Part shown: positions 46,027 to 57,120 of the stretch, in pieces
How the letters are laid out: each line of letters opens with the position of its first letter
How positions within the stretch are numbered: position 1 is the stretch's first letter
DNA from: Plantago ovata
Lineage: Eukaryota > Streptophyta > Magnoliopsida > Lamiales > Plantaginaceae
DNA: 64,000 nt
Assembly (NCBI GenBank): GCA_028274465.1
Contig: CM051456.1
Coordinates: forward strand, 65,892,753-65,956,752
Direction of reading: 5' to 3'
The notes under the pieces: model-generated
Told to the model about the DNA's origin: nothing
Seen by the model: the letters and a program-made list of their open reading frames with translations, nothing else
Databases searched by the model: none
Translations under genes and position numbers: made by a program

Positions 46027-46688
46027 TGTTAGGAAACTTGTAATTTTGATGAGCAATTAACCATGCTAAATTAAGAACAGTCCAGTAACTAGTACTCTTA
46101 AGGTCCATAGGAATTTAGAATTTTAAGGACATTGGAAAAGAGGAACGTTTGCTGATGACTTAGTTAGGTGTTAGATAAGTTATTTCTTTTGCGTATGATG
46201 TATTTTATTTTCTGAAAAGAAAATATCTTATTGATGCTTAGCTTTAATGTATCTTATTTTCTGAAAAGAAAATAACCTATTGAAGCATTTGCTGAAGATA
46301 TATTTTGTTTATTACAAACAAATTATTGAAGCAAATAAGAAACCGGTCAGAATCTTGAAGACTTTTGAAGATCTGAAGATTTGAAGACTTGAAGACTTGA
46401 AGACTTGAAGACTTGAAGATTGCTGAAGACTGGTAAGGCACGTGTTGCTCAGAAAGTGGAATTTTCAGCAACAGCATTGCATAAGTGAAAATCTGAAAGA
46501 CAGAGTAGGTTGTGCTTGCTGAAACTGAGACTGACCACTTGCTGATAAACATATGTGACCTCTTGCTGAATGTACGTGATTTTGCGCTCCAATATTACTG
46601 TTTGAATTCTATTCAAATGTGCATTTAATGCAAAGCATGTACGCGAAGGACATGAAGACTAGAAGACAAACAAAGTCGCTGCTGAAAG
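46027..46688 (+). repeat. Sirevirus 3' LTR, truncated after ~662 bp
   Basis: It starts TGTTAGGAAACTTG like the 5' LTR and follows it to GTCGCTGCTGAAAG, where homology stops and Ulp1-like coding sequence begins. About 970 bp of the LTR are lost. Two 15-bp copies of AAAGCATGTACGCGA (46632-46646 and 46685-46699) flank the last stretch, the second one spanning the junction. A GAAGACTT-type repeat near 46350-46425 is longer by two units than in the 5' LTR. Confidence 0.85.
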
Positions 46689-46699
46689 CATGTACGCGA

Positions 46700-46851
46700 T
46701 GGAGGAGTTGTAGTTTGCCATATTATAGAAGAGATGATAAATAGAAGGGATCTTGTTCACAATGAGTGGGGAAGAGATGAAGTTGGAGCATATCGTGCTT
46801 ACATGGCCTCAAAATTTTACAGTTCTATTGCTCAACGTGCTGCAAATGATG
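46700..46851 (+). pseudogene. Ulp1-type cysteine protease C-terminal fragment
   Basis: Open sequence GGVVVCHIIEEMINRRDLVH, then EWGRDEVGAYRAYMASKFYS, up to a donor (GATG then GTAATAC). It resembles the end of plant Ulp1/SENP-like C48 proteases, where the nucleophile lies in a D-C-G-V-x-V-C motif. Here the motif reads DGGVVVC, so the catalytic Cys appears replaced by Gly, although the point is only a few codons from the LTR junction. The donor is phase 1, like all micro-exons at 18984-20516, so it may be the 3' part of that gene. Such fusions also occur in ULP-carrying MULEs. Confidence 0.5.
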
Positions 46852-48705
46852 GTAATACATTGTGAACTGGATATGAAATGTGTTGTGATGATCTTATGCT
46901 CATTAAGTACTTTGATATCTATCCTAGACATCTGTCTGAACTTTTTATCTAGGAAGAATTTTATTTGATGTTTTGTGTTGTGATCTGCCTATGTACTGAT
47001 ACTTTCCTGAAGTACTCATTTCATGGTTCTATATTGTTGTATGTTTATGCTATTATGGTCTTAAGCTTTTATGTTTATTTTGGAATGCAATATTTATTTT
47101 GGAATGATTTTATATAGTGCTACTAACATTTTGGTCCATATCTTCTATTATTTGCCGAAACCAAAATCGTAAAATAATTGACCATATAATTGTAATAATA
47201 AACAATTTGTCCCATTTTTTTGGCCTTGCACAAGATCTTCACTTTAATTTCTTTTGGTATAGTTATGAACATTTTGTACATGAACTTTTGCCAATAATAT
47301 ACATGTATATTATTGAGTTAAAGTTCCAGATGTGCAACTAAACTATGGTCCAGATTCAGTTGGCCAATAATGATCAACATTCTTGGACAATATTTGGCCA
47401 TATAATGATAATGGGCCAGATTTTTTAATAAAAAACCCACGAAACTATTGCAAGCATTTGGCCCAATAAAGAGTAGTGTTCAATTTTTTGGTATTTTTTT
47501 GGTATAGTTATGAACATTTTGTACATGAACTTTTGCCAATTGTATATTATTGGCAAAAGTTCCAGATGTGCAACTAAACTATGGGCGAGATTCAGTTGGC
47601 CAATAATGATAAACGTTCGTGGACAATATTTGGCCATATAATAATAATGGGCCAGATTTTTAATAAAAAACCCACCAAACTATTGCAAGCAGTTGGCCCA
47701 ATAAAGAGTAGTGTTCAATTTTTTGGTCGAAAGATTCATTTTCACTTTCCAAACAATTGGCCCATACAGACTTATCATATTATGTAGTTGAACTTGTCAT
47801 CAAGCACTGCTATATCGTACATCACAGATTAACATATCACTTTGTGCTATATAATAACTGGCCATGTGGCCATGTGTTCACATAAATGACATATTCTACT
47901 TATGACTATATTGTATAACTTTTTGTTTGGTGATGTTATATTCTTAAAATACAAAACATTATGGCCATTGAATGTAGATTTCAGTATACAAGTAATATAG
48001 CTTATTGTATATCAATCTTTCATTTTGCCAACAATTCGATACAGAAACAGTATGAAATTGGTCATATAATATGATCATTACAAACTACACAGCTTATGAT
48101 ATTGGCTACACGTCATGAATTTTTGCCATATTGTATTACAAATCATACTTAGTGGCATGAATGATGAACAATTTGCTGACTCTATGCTCAACTAAGTTAT
48201 TTTACAAACAGCTTTTCTTGGACATTTTTATTTGAAAGAAACAATACAAATTGAAGTGTAGACAATTTTCTACAAATAATTTTTTAAACAGTATAGTACA
48301 ATAATGGTTAACTCTCCTAAGTTATTCTTAACAATATCAAAGATCAATATAATGCTAAAGTAAATACCTGACAATTTGTAGCCAACAACATGATAGATTC
48401 ATAGAGTTAATACAAAAATTGGCTTAGTAAGTTAATTTAAATAAATGTTTACCAAATTAGTGTAAAAGAATGCTAGAATAGTAATACCCTAGTAATGCTA
48501 TATAAAGACAAAGAAGAGTACCGATGACATCTTGAAAAGTACTAGTACAACCACAACTAAACAAAACATATTGATAACAATATTGCTAACAAATAAAACA
48601 AAAATATTAATTGTATAGTACAGAAATAGTACCACACGACAAAAAAGAATGCATCATGTAAGTGATATTAAAGAAATAAAATAAGAAATAAAATAAAAAT
48701 CAATA
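46852..48705. repeat. Non-coding AT-rich stretch with a 245-bp tandem duplication
   Basis: Positions about 47255-47500 and 47500-47730 are two tandem copies (TATAGTTATGAACATTTTGT; then AACTAAACTATGG; then TTGGCCCAATAAAGAGTAGT) with a few differences. Each contains several TTGGCC(A/C)AAT-like motifs. The rest shows no frame with a domain. Confidence 0.75.
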
Positions 48706-50067
48706 TCATTTGGAATTAGATCTGAATATGATGACATTCCAAATGTTGCGGTTTAGAGAGTTCCGTTGAAATGCACACCCATCATGCCTTTTAATCTTGT
48801 TTTCTTTGACAAAATTGTCCCAACCTTCTACTATTCTTGATTTATCATTCAACAAATAGCATTTGATAGGCCAGATACCTTTACCCTGGATCTTTAGATA
48901 TTTAACATTCTCTCCATCGATCATGTCTGATTGTGCAAATGATTTTGGGATTCTCTGAAATAAGAACAAAATAACATAACATGATTTTATATATTTGCAA
49001 CTAGAAAATATATTATTTTAGAAAAATAACATAAATTTTAATTAAATATTTCTTACCATGGAAAACAATGGAGATAAATCACTAGATCGAACTTTTACAT
49101 AACAAAATGTATGATATGGTGAACATGCAACTCTAATCTCTATCTCGCTTTCAAGCTTAGCTGATACAATTGAGTTTCCATGTACTGTAAAAAATCAACA
49201 ACAATAAAATTTCACAAAAAAATATTCATAATATTAGTAATAAAACTTTAAAAATATAAGTAAATATTTAATTATTGATTTAAAAGTGTTGTAATGATTT
49301 TTTTACCTCCTGTTTTCTTGAAATTTTCAAGAACTTGAGAAAATATTATGTCGTCATCTGTGTCAGAAGAAGTATCTTCATCTTCATCACTGTCTAGGAC
49401 TTTATAGTTGTGTTCAGCGATTTGTGGAGTGTGATACTCTATGTCTTTTTTGGTCAACTCAATAAGTGGTATATTGTATGGAATTCCAGATCTTAAGTAA
49501 ATGGTGACATGAAAGTGCGATTCCTTATCAAAGTTAAAAATAAGTACATTTCCTGTACGTATGTTATATGCATCCCTAAATTGCACCCATCCTTTGTCTA
49601 AAAAAACCGCACGCCTCGATGCTATAGTACTTACATACCAATAACTCTTATCTGATACCGAGAGTGTAACATACGGTGACAGTCGACTCATGTATTTCTG
49701 GTAAAATTTCATTGGTATATCCTACATTGAAACATAATATGTAGTATGCAATATGTTATTCAACTGATGTTGTTTAAAAATATAAATTGTAATAATCAAA
49801 ATATAAAAATAACAAATTATAATATATGAAAAAATCAACAGAATGATAAGATCGATATTAAAGGTAGTATAGAGTAAAAAGTTGTAAACAATATGTAATC
49901 ATCGTATCAGTGATCGATTGATATGTGTAAAACAACATCAAAGAACAGATATCAATTCAATATATGTAAAATAATTTTGTACTAACCATTCGTGAGACAC
50001 TTGCATCAACAATCTTCATAAACTGGACACCAACGTCGAGATCTGAGAATATTGTTAAAGACCCCAT
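48706..50067 (-). CDS. REM-type B3 transcription factor with two B3 domains (290 aa)
   Basis: Four minus-strand exons join in frame: 50067-49987 (ATG), 49721-49307, 49184-49057 and 48954-48706 (TGA stop), 873 nt in all. B3 domain 1 (residues about 15-102) starts QFMKIVDASVSRM, carries YVTLSVSDKSYWYV and GWVQFRDAYNIRTGNVLIFN, and ends FHVTIYL. An acidic linker (DEDEDTSSDTDDD) follows. B3 domain 2 (residues about 192-288) has LKIQGKGIWPIKCY, then IVEGWDNFVKENKI, then IWNVIIF. B3 domains of REM proteins are DNA-binding beta-barrels, and many family members act in flower and meristem development. All splice sites are GT-AG and no lesion is seen. This is the most intact member of the cluster. Confidence 0.85.
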
Positions 50068-50492
50068 CTTAACTACGTTTACTGCAATGGAGAAAGAAAA
50101 TTCATTCTCTCTTATCTAAACATTAACATGCGGTCTTACTAATTTACTGGGCTTAATTAATCTATTTTGGGCTTTTAATGAATATTAACTGGGCTTAATA
50201 ATTGTGCTAATTTAGTATGATCCAATATTTATGAACTTTAATACAAGTGCATGATATATGACAAAGGACTATAACAAACAGTTCCTAGGATCAGTTCAAT
50301 ACTTTAGACTTATAGCATCAAATTTAACAAAAATTTTAAAAATTCTAATAGAAGTGCATTGCATATAACAAATAGTTAATAGGACCATCTCAATAGATGG
50401 TGTACATTATTACTAATTTCAGAATTTAAATTCTTCAAACTCATGATGACAAGGTTTCTCAACTAAAAATGATAGCATATATAAATCACATA

Positions 50493-51920
50493 TTAGCGAT
50501 ATATAGTAACGTTCCAAGTGTTGTTGCAATGTGGATTCTTCTGGATAGCACAAGAGTCTAGGTACTTGAGATTGTTATCAACTGCAAAACTCTTCCATCC
50601 TTCAGCCATAACAGCATTTTCATTCCATCTAAATATTGTCACCTGCCATGACCCTTTCCCCTTAACCTTGAGTATTTTATTGTTTTCTCCAATACAAAGT
50701 TCAGATTTAGCAAAGTCAGTAGGTATTGTCTGCAAATAATAATATTAAAATATCATATAAAATCAACCAGTAAATCTTTTGTATTGAAAAACAAAAAATT
50801 ATTCAACAAATGTCTATGTTAACTATCAATAAAATATTTTAGAGTAAATATTTTTACCATAACATAATGTTGAGACAAGTATGGCCCTTTGATAATAACA
50901 TAGCAATGTGGTAGAAATGTTCCAAACACCTTACTTCGTTCAACAGGCGTCATTTCATAAGCTTCTTCATATTGGATGTGGCCTATAACAATGAATAAAA
51001 TAATACATAAGAAAATATTATTACAACTTTTATAAGAAAAAATAAGATCAAACTATTTTATTTACCATTTTCAGGTACTGAATCGTGCATCTCTTTCGGT
51101 ATTGGGAATTCGAACTCTGATATTTTAACTTTAGTAATACAAATTAAAAATAAAAAATGAAACTATGAATTAGATTGGATTATATTTCTAACCTTCATTG
51201 ATTTCATGAACACCTTCCCTTTTTTTGAAATTCATCTGAATGAGAACTAGATTTGTATCTTTAGCAGCAGGGGGGGGGGATGATATCAAACTCATGCATG
51301 ATAGGATTTCTGAACAGTGTGTGATAATGAATATAGTTTGGATTATCAAGTGAAGATGGAATTTTTTTGGGCATTCCTGATTTCAAATAAAGTTTGACAC
51401 TGAAATGTGACTCCATGTCATAAGAGAAATGAAGATAATCTCCTTCAGCAAGAGACTACTCTTTCATGAAATTATCCCAGCCTTTTGCAAAATATGTTGA
51501 ACCAGAATATTGAATGAGAGTGACATTCCATATACTTTTGTCTGATGTGGACAAAGTAACATGCCTAGGAACAGGTGTGAGTGATTCATCTCTAAATCCT
51601 TGAGGTATTTCCTGTTTCATATAACATGGAAAAAAATTTCAGCTCATAACTTTACCTTTGACAATAACTAAAATGAAGAGAAACAACATAAACAATCTTA
51701 AAAACATACAAAGTTCGAATTTCTAAGACAGAGAAAACATAAACAATCTTAACAATTTCTTCTTGTGAGAGTCAGATTAAATATATATGTAAATAAAACT
51801 TTTTTTGTAAATAAAAATGAAACATACCAAGTGATCTTTATTGTTAGAAGCAATAGTAACCATGAATTCCGGAAATATTCTTTAATCTTCATTCATACTA
51901 GTCGTTTTTCTAGTTGCCAT
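50493..51920 (-). pseudogene. REM-type B3 gene with two in-frame stops and a homopolymer shift
   Basis: Five exons like those of the neighbour: 51920-51828, 51611-51193, 51116-51066, 50982-50858 and 50729-50493. B3 domain 1 has RHVTLSTSDKSIWNVTLI and FAKGWDNFMKE. B3 domain 2 has KSELCIGENNKILKVKGKGS and MAEGWKSFAVDNN, ending NNTWNVTIYR. Lesions: TAA at 51882-51884 in exon 1, TAG at 51456-51458 inside the first B3 domain, and ten C in a row in exon 2 (plus-strand G-run at 51270-51279) where nine would keep the frame. The last exon alone is open for about 80 codons. It is most likely a dead duplicate of the adjacent gene, in the same orientation about 430 bp upstream. Confidence 0.8.
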
Positions 51921-52120
51921 TTTTTTTTTTTTTTCTAAAGAGAGTATAGTAAGATGTTTCTGTAAAAAAAGAAAACTCAAATGAAGATGCAGATAACCTC
52001 TATGTGTACAAATTATATTTATGCATGCCTTATATGTTCTTTTGGACTTACTTAACATAGTACTTGTCCTATTTTATCTCTATTTTGTATTTTACTATAT
52101 GGAGTAATATATGGAGTAAT
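51921..52120. other. Flank between REM pseudogene and retroelement
   Basis: AT-rich, with a T-run at 51921-51934. The retroelement similarity begins at about 52125, where gag/protease homology ends abruptly next to a doubled ATATGGAGTAAT. Confidence 0.5.
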
Positions 52121-52124
52121 ATAC

Positions 52125-53716
52125 AAAAACTTGGTCCTTCTCTTCTTCCTCAGCCTGTAGAAGTTCTTCCTTCATGCAGCACTCGCACCTAACGACCTTC
52201 CTGATGGTGATTTCGTCAGGTACATCACCAGCCAATGTAATGGCATTCGACTTCACAGTGTTGCTAGGCAGTTTGCCTTGTTCCCTACTTGCTCCTCGGT
52301 CGATCAACTCTTGCATCTTCTGATGGGCAAGCCTAGTGCTCTCTTCCAACCTATCAAGCCTTGCCCTAGTCTTCTCGGAATCTTCTTCATAACGTTTGAG
52401 AAAACTTTGTGTGTGATCAACCATCTTCTGCAAGTTCTCCATCAGTTGAGCCGACTTCGACTTTGGTGGCTCTTTCGGAGCGGGGTTTTCGCAGTGATCA
52501 TTACCATAGTTTAGCCTACTACGGTCTTGGTTAGGGCCATAAGTTTGGTTAGCCGGTGCATATCCTTGATTGTTACGGTATCCTCTTCTCCAAAATCCAC
52601 CTCGAGGAGTCCTACCGTCTTGTCCGTAGCTAACTTCTTGAGTACCAAACTCCGTAGCAAAGGCTTCTTCTTCGCCTCCTCGAGCCCAGTTGCCATCATC
52701 GTATGCCAGCTCCGATCTACACATATGAGCCCCATGCCCATAGTTCTTGCATATTCGGCATACTTCGTTCGAAACAGTTGTTCCGGTGGCGCTCTTGAGG
52801 ACTTGCTTCAATTCGTTGGTAAAGCACTCGAATTGATCCCCATTCCCCCTGTACATAGGGGCTTCTTGAGTTGGTGGAGCTTCAGGACCACGTCTCCTAA
52901 CCATTGCTCTTGGGTCCTTGAACTGCGAACCCTTAGCAAGCCTTTCGAAAACAGCCCAGACGGCTTTTGCGGTTTCCTCCCAAATATTGCCTCGGCATTG
53001 GAAATCCACCACTTGTTGGTTCTTGAAGGTTAGTCCATTGTAGAAGTGTTGGACTAGGTCGGAAAGTTCAAAACCATGGTGAGGGCACTTGTTCGTGAGA
53101 TCTTGGAATCTCTCAAACGCGGTGTAGATGGTCTCATCATAGTCCTGCTTGAATCCAGTGATCTGCTCCTTTAGCGCGGCAGTCAAGGTGTGGGGGAAGT
53201 ATTTCTCCATGAAAGCTGAAAAAACCTTCTCCCAAGTGTCCAGCGAGCCGGCTGGTAGAGAACTCAGCCATGACTTGGCTCTGTCGCCAAGTCCCATAGC
53301 AAAAACTTCATCCTCAACTCATCCGTTGTTATGTCAGCTCCGGGTCGTGGGAGTTGGTTGACGAAATCATCGATATCGTGCAAGTACCCCATCACATCTT
53401 CCCTTGATAAGCCATAGAACCTCGGAAGTTGTTGGAATGCGTGGTTCTTGATCTCCAAATCTCGGGTTGCAGACGAAAGAACAATTACAGGTCCCCTCAT
53501 ACGATCCTTGGTGGGTTGAACCCATGCCTTCAGTGGTCTAGCTTCTGCCATTCCGTCGATTTCCTTGAAAAGACTGTGTAGAGATTCAGAGAAATCGGTA
53601 TCCTCTATTTCCTCTAGCGCGCGCCTTACGAGTAGTCGCCTTCTTTGGTGGTAGACTCTGTCGATCTCAGCAATTGAATCAGCAAGTGGTGTTCCTGCAG
53701 AATGTGTATGCGGCAT
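52125..53716 (-). pseudogene. Gag of the reverse TR-GAG copy, one frameshift
   Basis: ATG at 53716 (MPHTHSAGTPLADSIAEIDR). The frame changes near 53290, at KFLLWDLATEPSHG against MGLGDRAKSWLSSLP, because of a single-base indel. It then stays open for 400 codons through the capsid domain, the CCHC knuckle (CRICKNYGHGAHMC) and onward without the break seen in the central copy. It keeps LPSNTVKSNAITLAG, a form of the linker between gag and protease in Athila/gypsy polyproteins, which the central copy lacks. The final residues (QVFVYYSIYYSI) come from flanking DNA. Confidence 0.8.
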
Positions 53717-53864
53717 ACACTATCTGTAACAGACTAGGAAAGGTGATTAGAAACAGACTAGGAAAGCAGTATCAGAGAGAGATTAAAAAGGAAAACTAAA
53801 ACTAATAGAATTAGGAATCTAAAGATGAAAATATAAACAAATTAAACAGAAAAAAGGAGTATAG

Positions 53865-53882
53865 TCCCCGGCAACGGCGCCA
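53865..53882 (-). promoter_or_regulatory. Primer-binding site for tRNA-Asp (reverse copy)
   Basis: On the minus strand TGGCGCCGTTGCCGGGGA, the exact Athila-type PBS, lies three bases after the LTR end at 53886. Confidence 0.9.
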
Positions 53883-55039
53883 ATTTGATGAACACGGATT
53901 TGTCGGTTCCGAATTCAGCAAATAATATTTGTTATTTAGCCAAAGGCAATCCACAACTACAACGAAAACCGCAGTGTAGTAGTAGAATGACTCGAGTGTC
54001 GTTCTCTCAGGACTATAACTAGCTTTATCAAATCTAATTTAGAATATAAAAACAGCAAACATATAGCAAAGGGGTTTCTAGCAGATAATGGAGATTGGTG
54101 ATAGTATGATCCTTCAAAGCATAACGGATCGATAATCATGCATAAATTCCTCGTTCTTGCATGGAGATCTTTGATCAATCTAATGTCCTGTTGCAATTAT
54201 TAAACACTACGAAGATAATGGGTCTGACAAGTCAATCACTATTGTCCTATTGTGTACCGTAATTATTCAACACTACGAAGATAAACTCGCGTACAGGTCG
54301 ACAAGTGTCCAATTGTGCATAATAATTAATACAACATACGAGAATTTAGGTTGTGCCTGATCAACGAAATAAAGCAATAACACGGAGTATAATGCGCGAT
54401 ATAGCCATTAGCATGATTATCTTCCCTTCGCTAAGAATTCACATTCTACCACCAACGATAAGTTTAGCTACTCATAATAGGCATGCAATCAACAGAAATC
54501 ATAGAAGAAAACATGTTGAAAGAATTTAATAAAATAAGTAGAATAAAACTGTAAGATACAAAGTTACCGAAGGTTGTCAATCTCCGGAGAATCACGAGCC
54601 TACGAGCTCCAAACTGCTATGAAAAAGAGTCCCCTAAGCTACAGACCCCCAGAACAGGCTCTGGGAAGTCCCTACCTAAAACTACAGAGAGAGGTGGGAA
54701 AGTAGGTCTGGAAAGATATATTTTCGGAGAAAACTAAGCAACTATATATAGGCTTCGAATTACTGTGGGGCGGTTCGACCCACACACCCGGCGGTTCGCC
54801 CGGTGTGGGGCGGTTCGCCCCACATTTGCGGCGGTTCGCCCGACGGGTTTTTTGCGCAATTCCATGTTTTCGACGCGTTTTTGGATTTTTTCCCCTTTTC
54901 GGACTCGGTTTCTGACTTCTAGTAGCCTTCTAACCTCCAGATTCAGCCCCTAGACTCCAAATCCTATCCGGAAACCTTCAGATACACCAAATAGGCTTCT
55001 GGAACACCAATTCCTTGTAAACTTAAATATAATTGCCCG

Positions 55040-56320
55040 GAAATCTTCGAATTTAAGATTTTTGACATAAAGAACTCCCGTTATGGTAATTCATCCTAAC
55101 TTCACGTCACCAAAGCCTTTAGCAAATGCAAATCCTCCACCTGCAAATCTTATTGTTGGACCTCCGGACCACCGTCTGTAGTTTATAAGAGTTGTTTTGT
55201 CGCCCGTCATGTGCTTCCCGCAGCCACTATCAAAGTGCCAAATTGGATTGGTTGTATTAGTGGCTGAAGTCTGCACAATCAAGAGTAAACACGTCAATTA
55301 TCCAGTATGGGATATTCATTAACATGTTTAAAGAAATGACCAGTGAAAACCCAAGCCTCAGATTTTTCAATCTTGACTTGTTTTCTTCTTGCTGAAGAAC
55401 TAGATGTCTTAGGGCCAAAAGACTTTTGACTTTCACTAGTCAAGTCCACTTTCAAATGTGGTGTCTTGTTTGGTTTTCCCTTTTGCTGAACATACTTTTC
55501 ATTAAGTTCTTTTCTCTAGCAAGATTTCTTCTACTCCTAGCATTTTGAGTATTGTTATTAGTCTTAGGCTTTGATTTGTTCATCTCCTTGAAGTATTTTT
55601 GCTAACTTTGCTTATACTCATGGAAAAGTTGGTTTTGCTTGTTTTTGCAACCAAGTCCACTTCTCGGAGTATGCTGAGTTTTTGTCTCAGCAACCTTACT
55701 TGATTCAGGTTTGTCAGCAAAGATCTTCTGATTACTTATGATAGTAATCTTGCCTTTTGACTTAATAGATTGCTTTTCAGCAATTTGTTTGGCGGAATGC
55801 TTTTCAACATTCTTTTTCTGAACAGATTGCTTTTCAGCATCCTGTTTACCTTTTGAAGTCTTATTACTTTGAGTAGAAATGGGGGACTTTTTGGTCGTAG
55901 GTAATTGATTGCATGTTTCAGCAACCTTAGATTGACCAATTTGATAGAGTTCCGGTTGAACACTATCAGTAGCACGAACAAAGGTTATTGGTGATTTGTC
56001 TTTATTCAAGAGTATCACGTCATCACCTTCATAAGTGACACCTAAACCTTCCTTCTAAGATGGATCTCTCAGATAAGAATTTAGTTCTGTCAAAGTGTTA
56101 CTAGCACTTGCATAAGATTTGAAATTTACTTTCATCTTTTTCAGCTCTTGTATTTCAGCAAGTAAATTCAGGATTGAAGATTGATACTCTTTCAATTTTG
56201 TTGACATTTGAGTTTCTTTCTCTGTAGCTTCAGCAAGTAGTTTCTTAAGATACAATATTTCAGCATCTTTTCGTTCTGATTTGTTGAACGGTAATTCGTA
56301 CTTCTTCTTAAGTTCGCAAT
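55040..56320 (-). mobile_element. Sirevirus fragment: gag end and protease start, reverse orientation
   Basis: The minus strand is homologous to 23780-24970 of the central Sirevirus: a coiled-coil gag segment (ERKDAEILYLKKLLAEATEK), the Lys/Gln-rich gag end (KHSAKQIAEKQSIKSKGKI), then the protease start (IWHFDSGCGKHMTGDKTTL). Small frameshifts are present (near 55505, 55605 and 56055). As in the other copy, the gag frame ends at a stop after LDN, and the protease frame opens at that stop. Both ends are truncated: the TR-GAG LTR lies at 55040 and unrelated DNA at about 56320. Confidence 0.85.
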
Positions 56321-57120
56321 GGATCGTCACAAGAAACTATTTAGGTCGTCTTCTTGTAGTCTTCCTCTTAAGATTATAGGAATCCTTCGTGTAGCTTCCT
56401 CGTACCAGAAACAGACTAGAGGGGGGGTTAGTACCTCGTGCCCGGTTTGTCGAGGATCAAACCGGAGGGACGACTTTACGTGTAGGGAGTTGAAGGGTTT
56501 CCCTAGTAAGAGTAGTAAATGTGGTAGGTGAGTGGTAGGTGAGAGCTATGAATGCTTACCTAGCGGATAATGAATGAGTCTCCTTTTATACTTGTAGTAT
56601 TTTATTGTCACTTTATGTAGGATCGTGACAAGTGTCCGGCTGAGATTGAAGCCTCTTTTGGCCCAACCCCATTAAGGAGGTCCATGGGCTTTGACCCAAA
56701 CATCTTGACTAGGGTTTGGAGGGCATTATTGACTTTTTGGGTCCCATGGAGTATTCTGGAAGACGGGTCCCAAAGGGAGCGACCATGGGTGGTCGCCCTT
56801 GGTCCTCGTGCCTTCCTCTTATATCCATGGTCCGAGTAGTGGTCTGCCCAGTCTCTTTTGGAGGGTGTCACCATGACGGAAGGTCCTCTTCGAGCCCTAG
56901 AGATGCTCCTCGATCCAAACAGCTGCATTGTCCTCGTAGTGAGCTTATCTTGAGGGTTGGCCTCTCAGTGATGGTCGGACCATATGTTGGTCGAGCCACA
57001 CCTAAGTGACATACTTGGGTGTGGTCGCGCCATTTGAGGGAAGACCATTGATGCTTTGTCGCGCTCTTAGACCGCTCAAGTTCGTACATGCGGACTGGAC
57101 ATATTTTAACACCAACATAT
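56320..57120. other. Unassigned, relatively GC-rich stretch; possible LTR remnant
   Basis: It contrasts with its AT-rich neighbours. On the minus strand it begins TGTTGGTGTTAAAATATGTC (57117) and ends CGATCCA (56320), which would suit LTR ends. The flanking five bases (CGCAA and TATGT) do not match, and no PBS or PPT is visible. Frames of about 100 codons occur on both strands without a known domain. Confidence 0.3.

Larger units (their letters stand above)
20576..46688 (+). mobile_element. Sirevirus-type Ty1/copia retrotransposon with a long extra ORF, interrupted by a nested TR-GAG element
   Basis: Order: 5' LTR, PBS complementary to initiator tRNA-Met, gag, protease, integrase, RT, RNase H (copia order), a spacer with stem-loops, a long extra ORF, a purine tract, and a truncated 3' LTR. 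Large size, long LTRs, several AGGGGGAA purine tracts and an extra ORF after pol are marks of Sireviruses (SIRE/Maximus). The two LTRs differ at only about five sites plus a repeat-number change over the 660 bp that can be compared, so the insertion is recent. A TR-GAG element sits at 32548-43996. The left flank is CTTAC (20571-20575); no right duplication survives because the 3' LTR is cut. Confidence 0.9.
52125..55040 (-). mobile_element. Truncated TR-GAG element, reverse orientation (5' LTR, PBS, gag)
   Basis: Read on the minus strand: an LTR lacking its first ~150 bp (about 55040 to 53886, ending TTCATCA), a perfect tRNA-Asp PBS (53865-53882), gag, and the beginning of the protease region, which stops at 52125. 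The protease, internal region and 3' LTR are gone. GC-rich palindromes lie at 54763-54843 and the TATA box at 54743-54750. Its truncated LTR joins a Sirevirus fragment directly at about 55040. Confidence 0.85.

Noticed and set aside
56320..57120. Solo LTR
   Set aside because: TG/CA ends are present, but the five-base flanks do not match and no other copy is in the window; left as unassigned.
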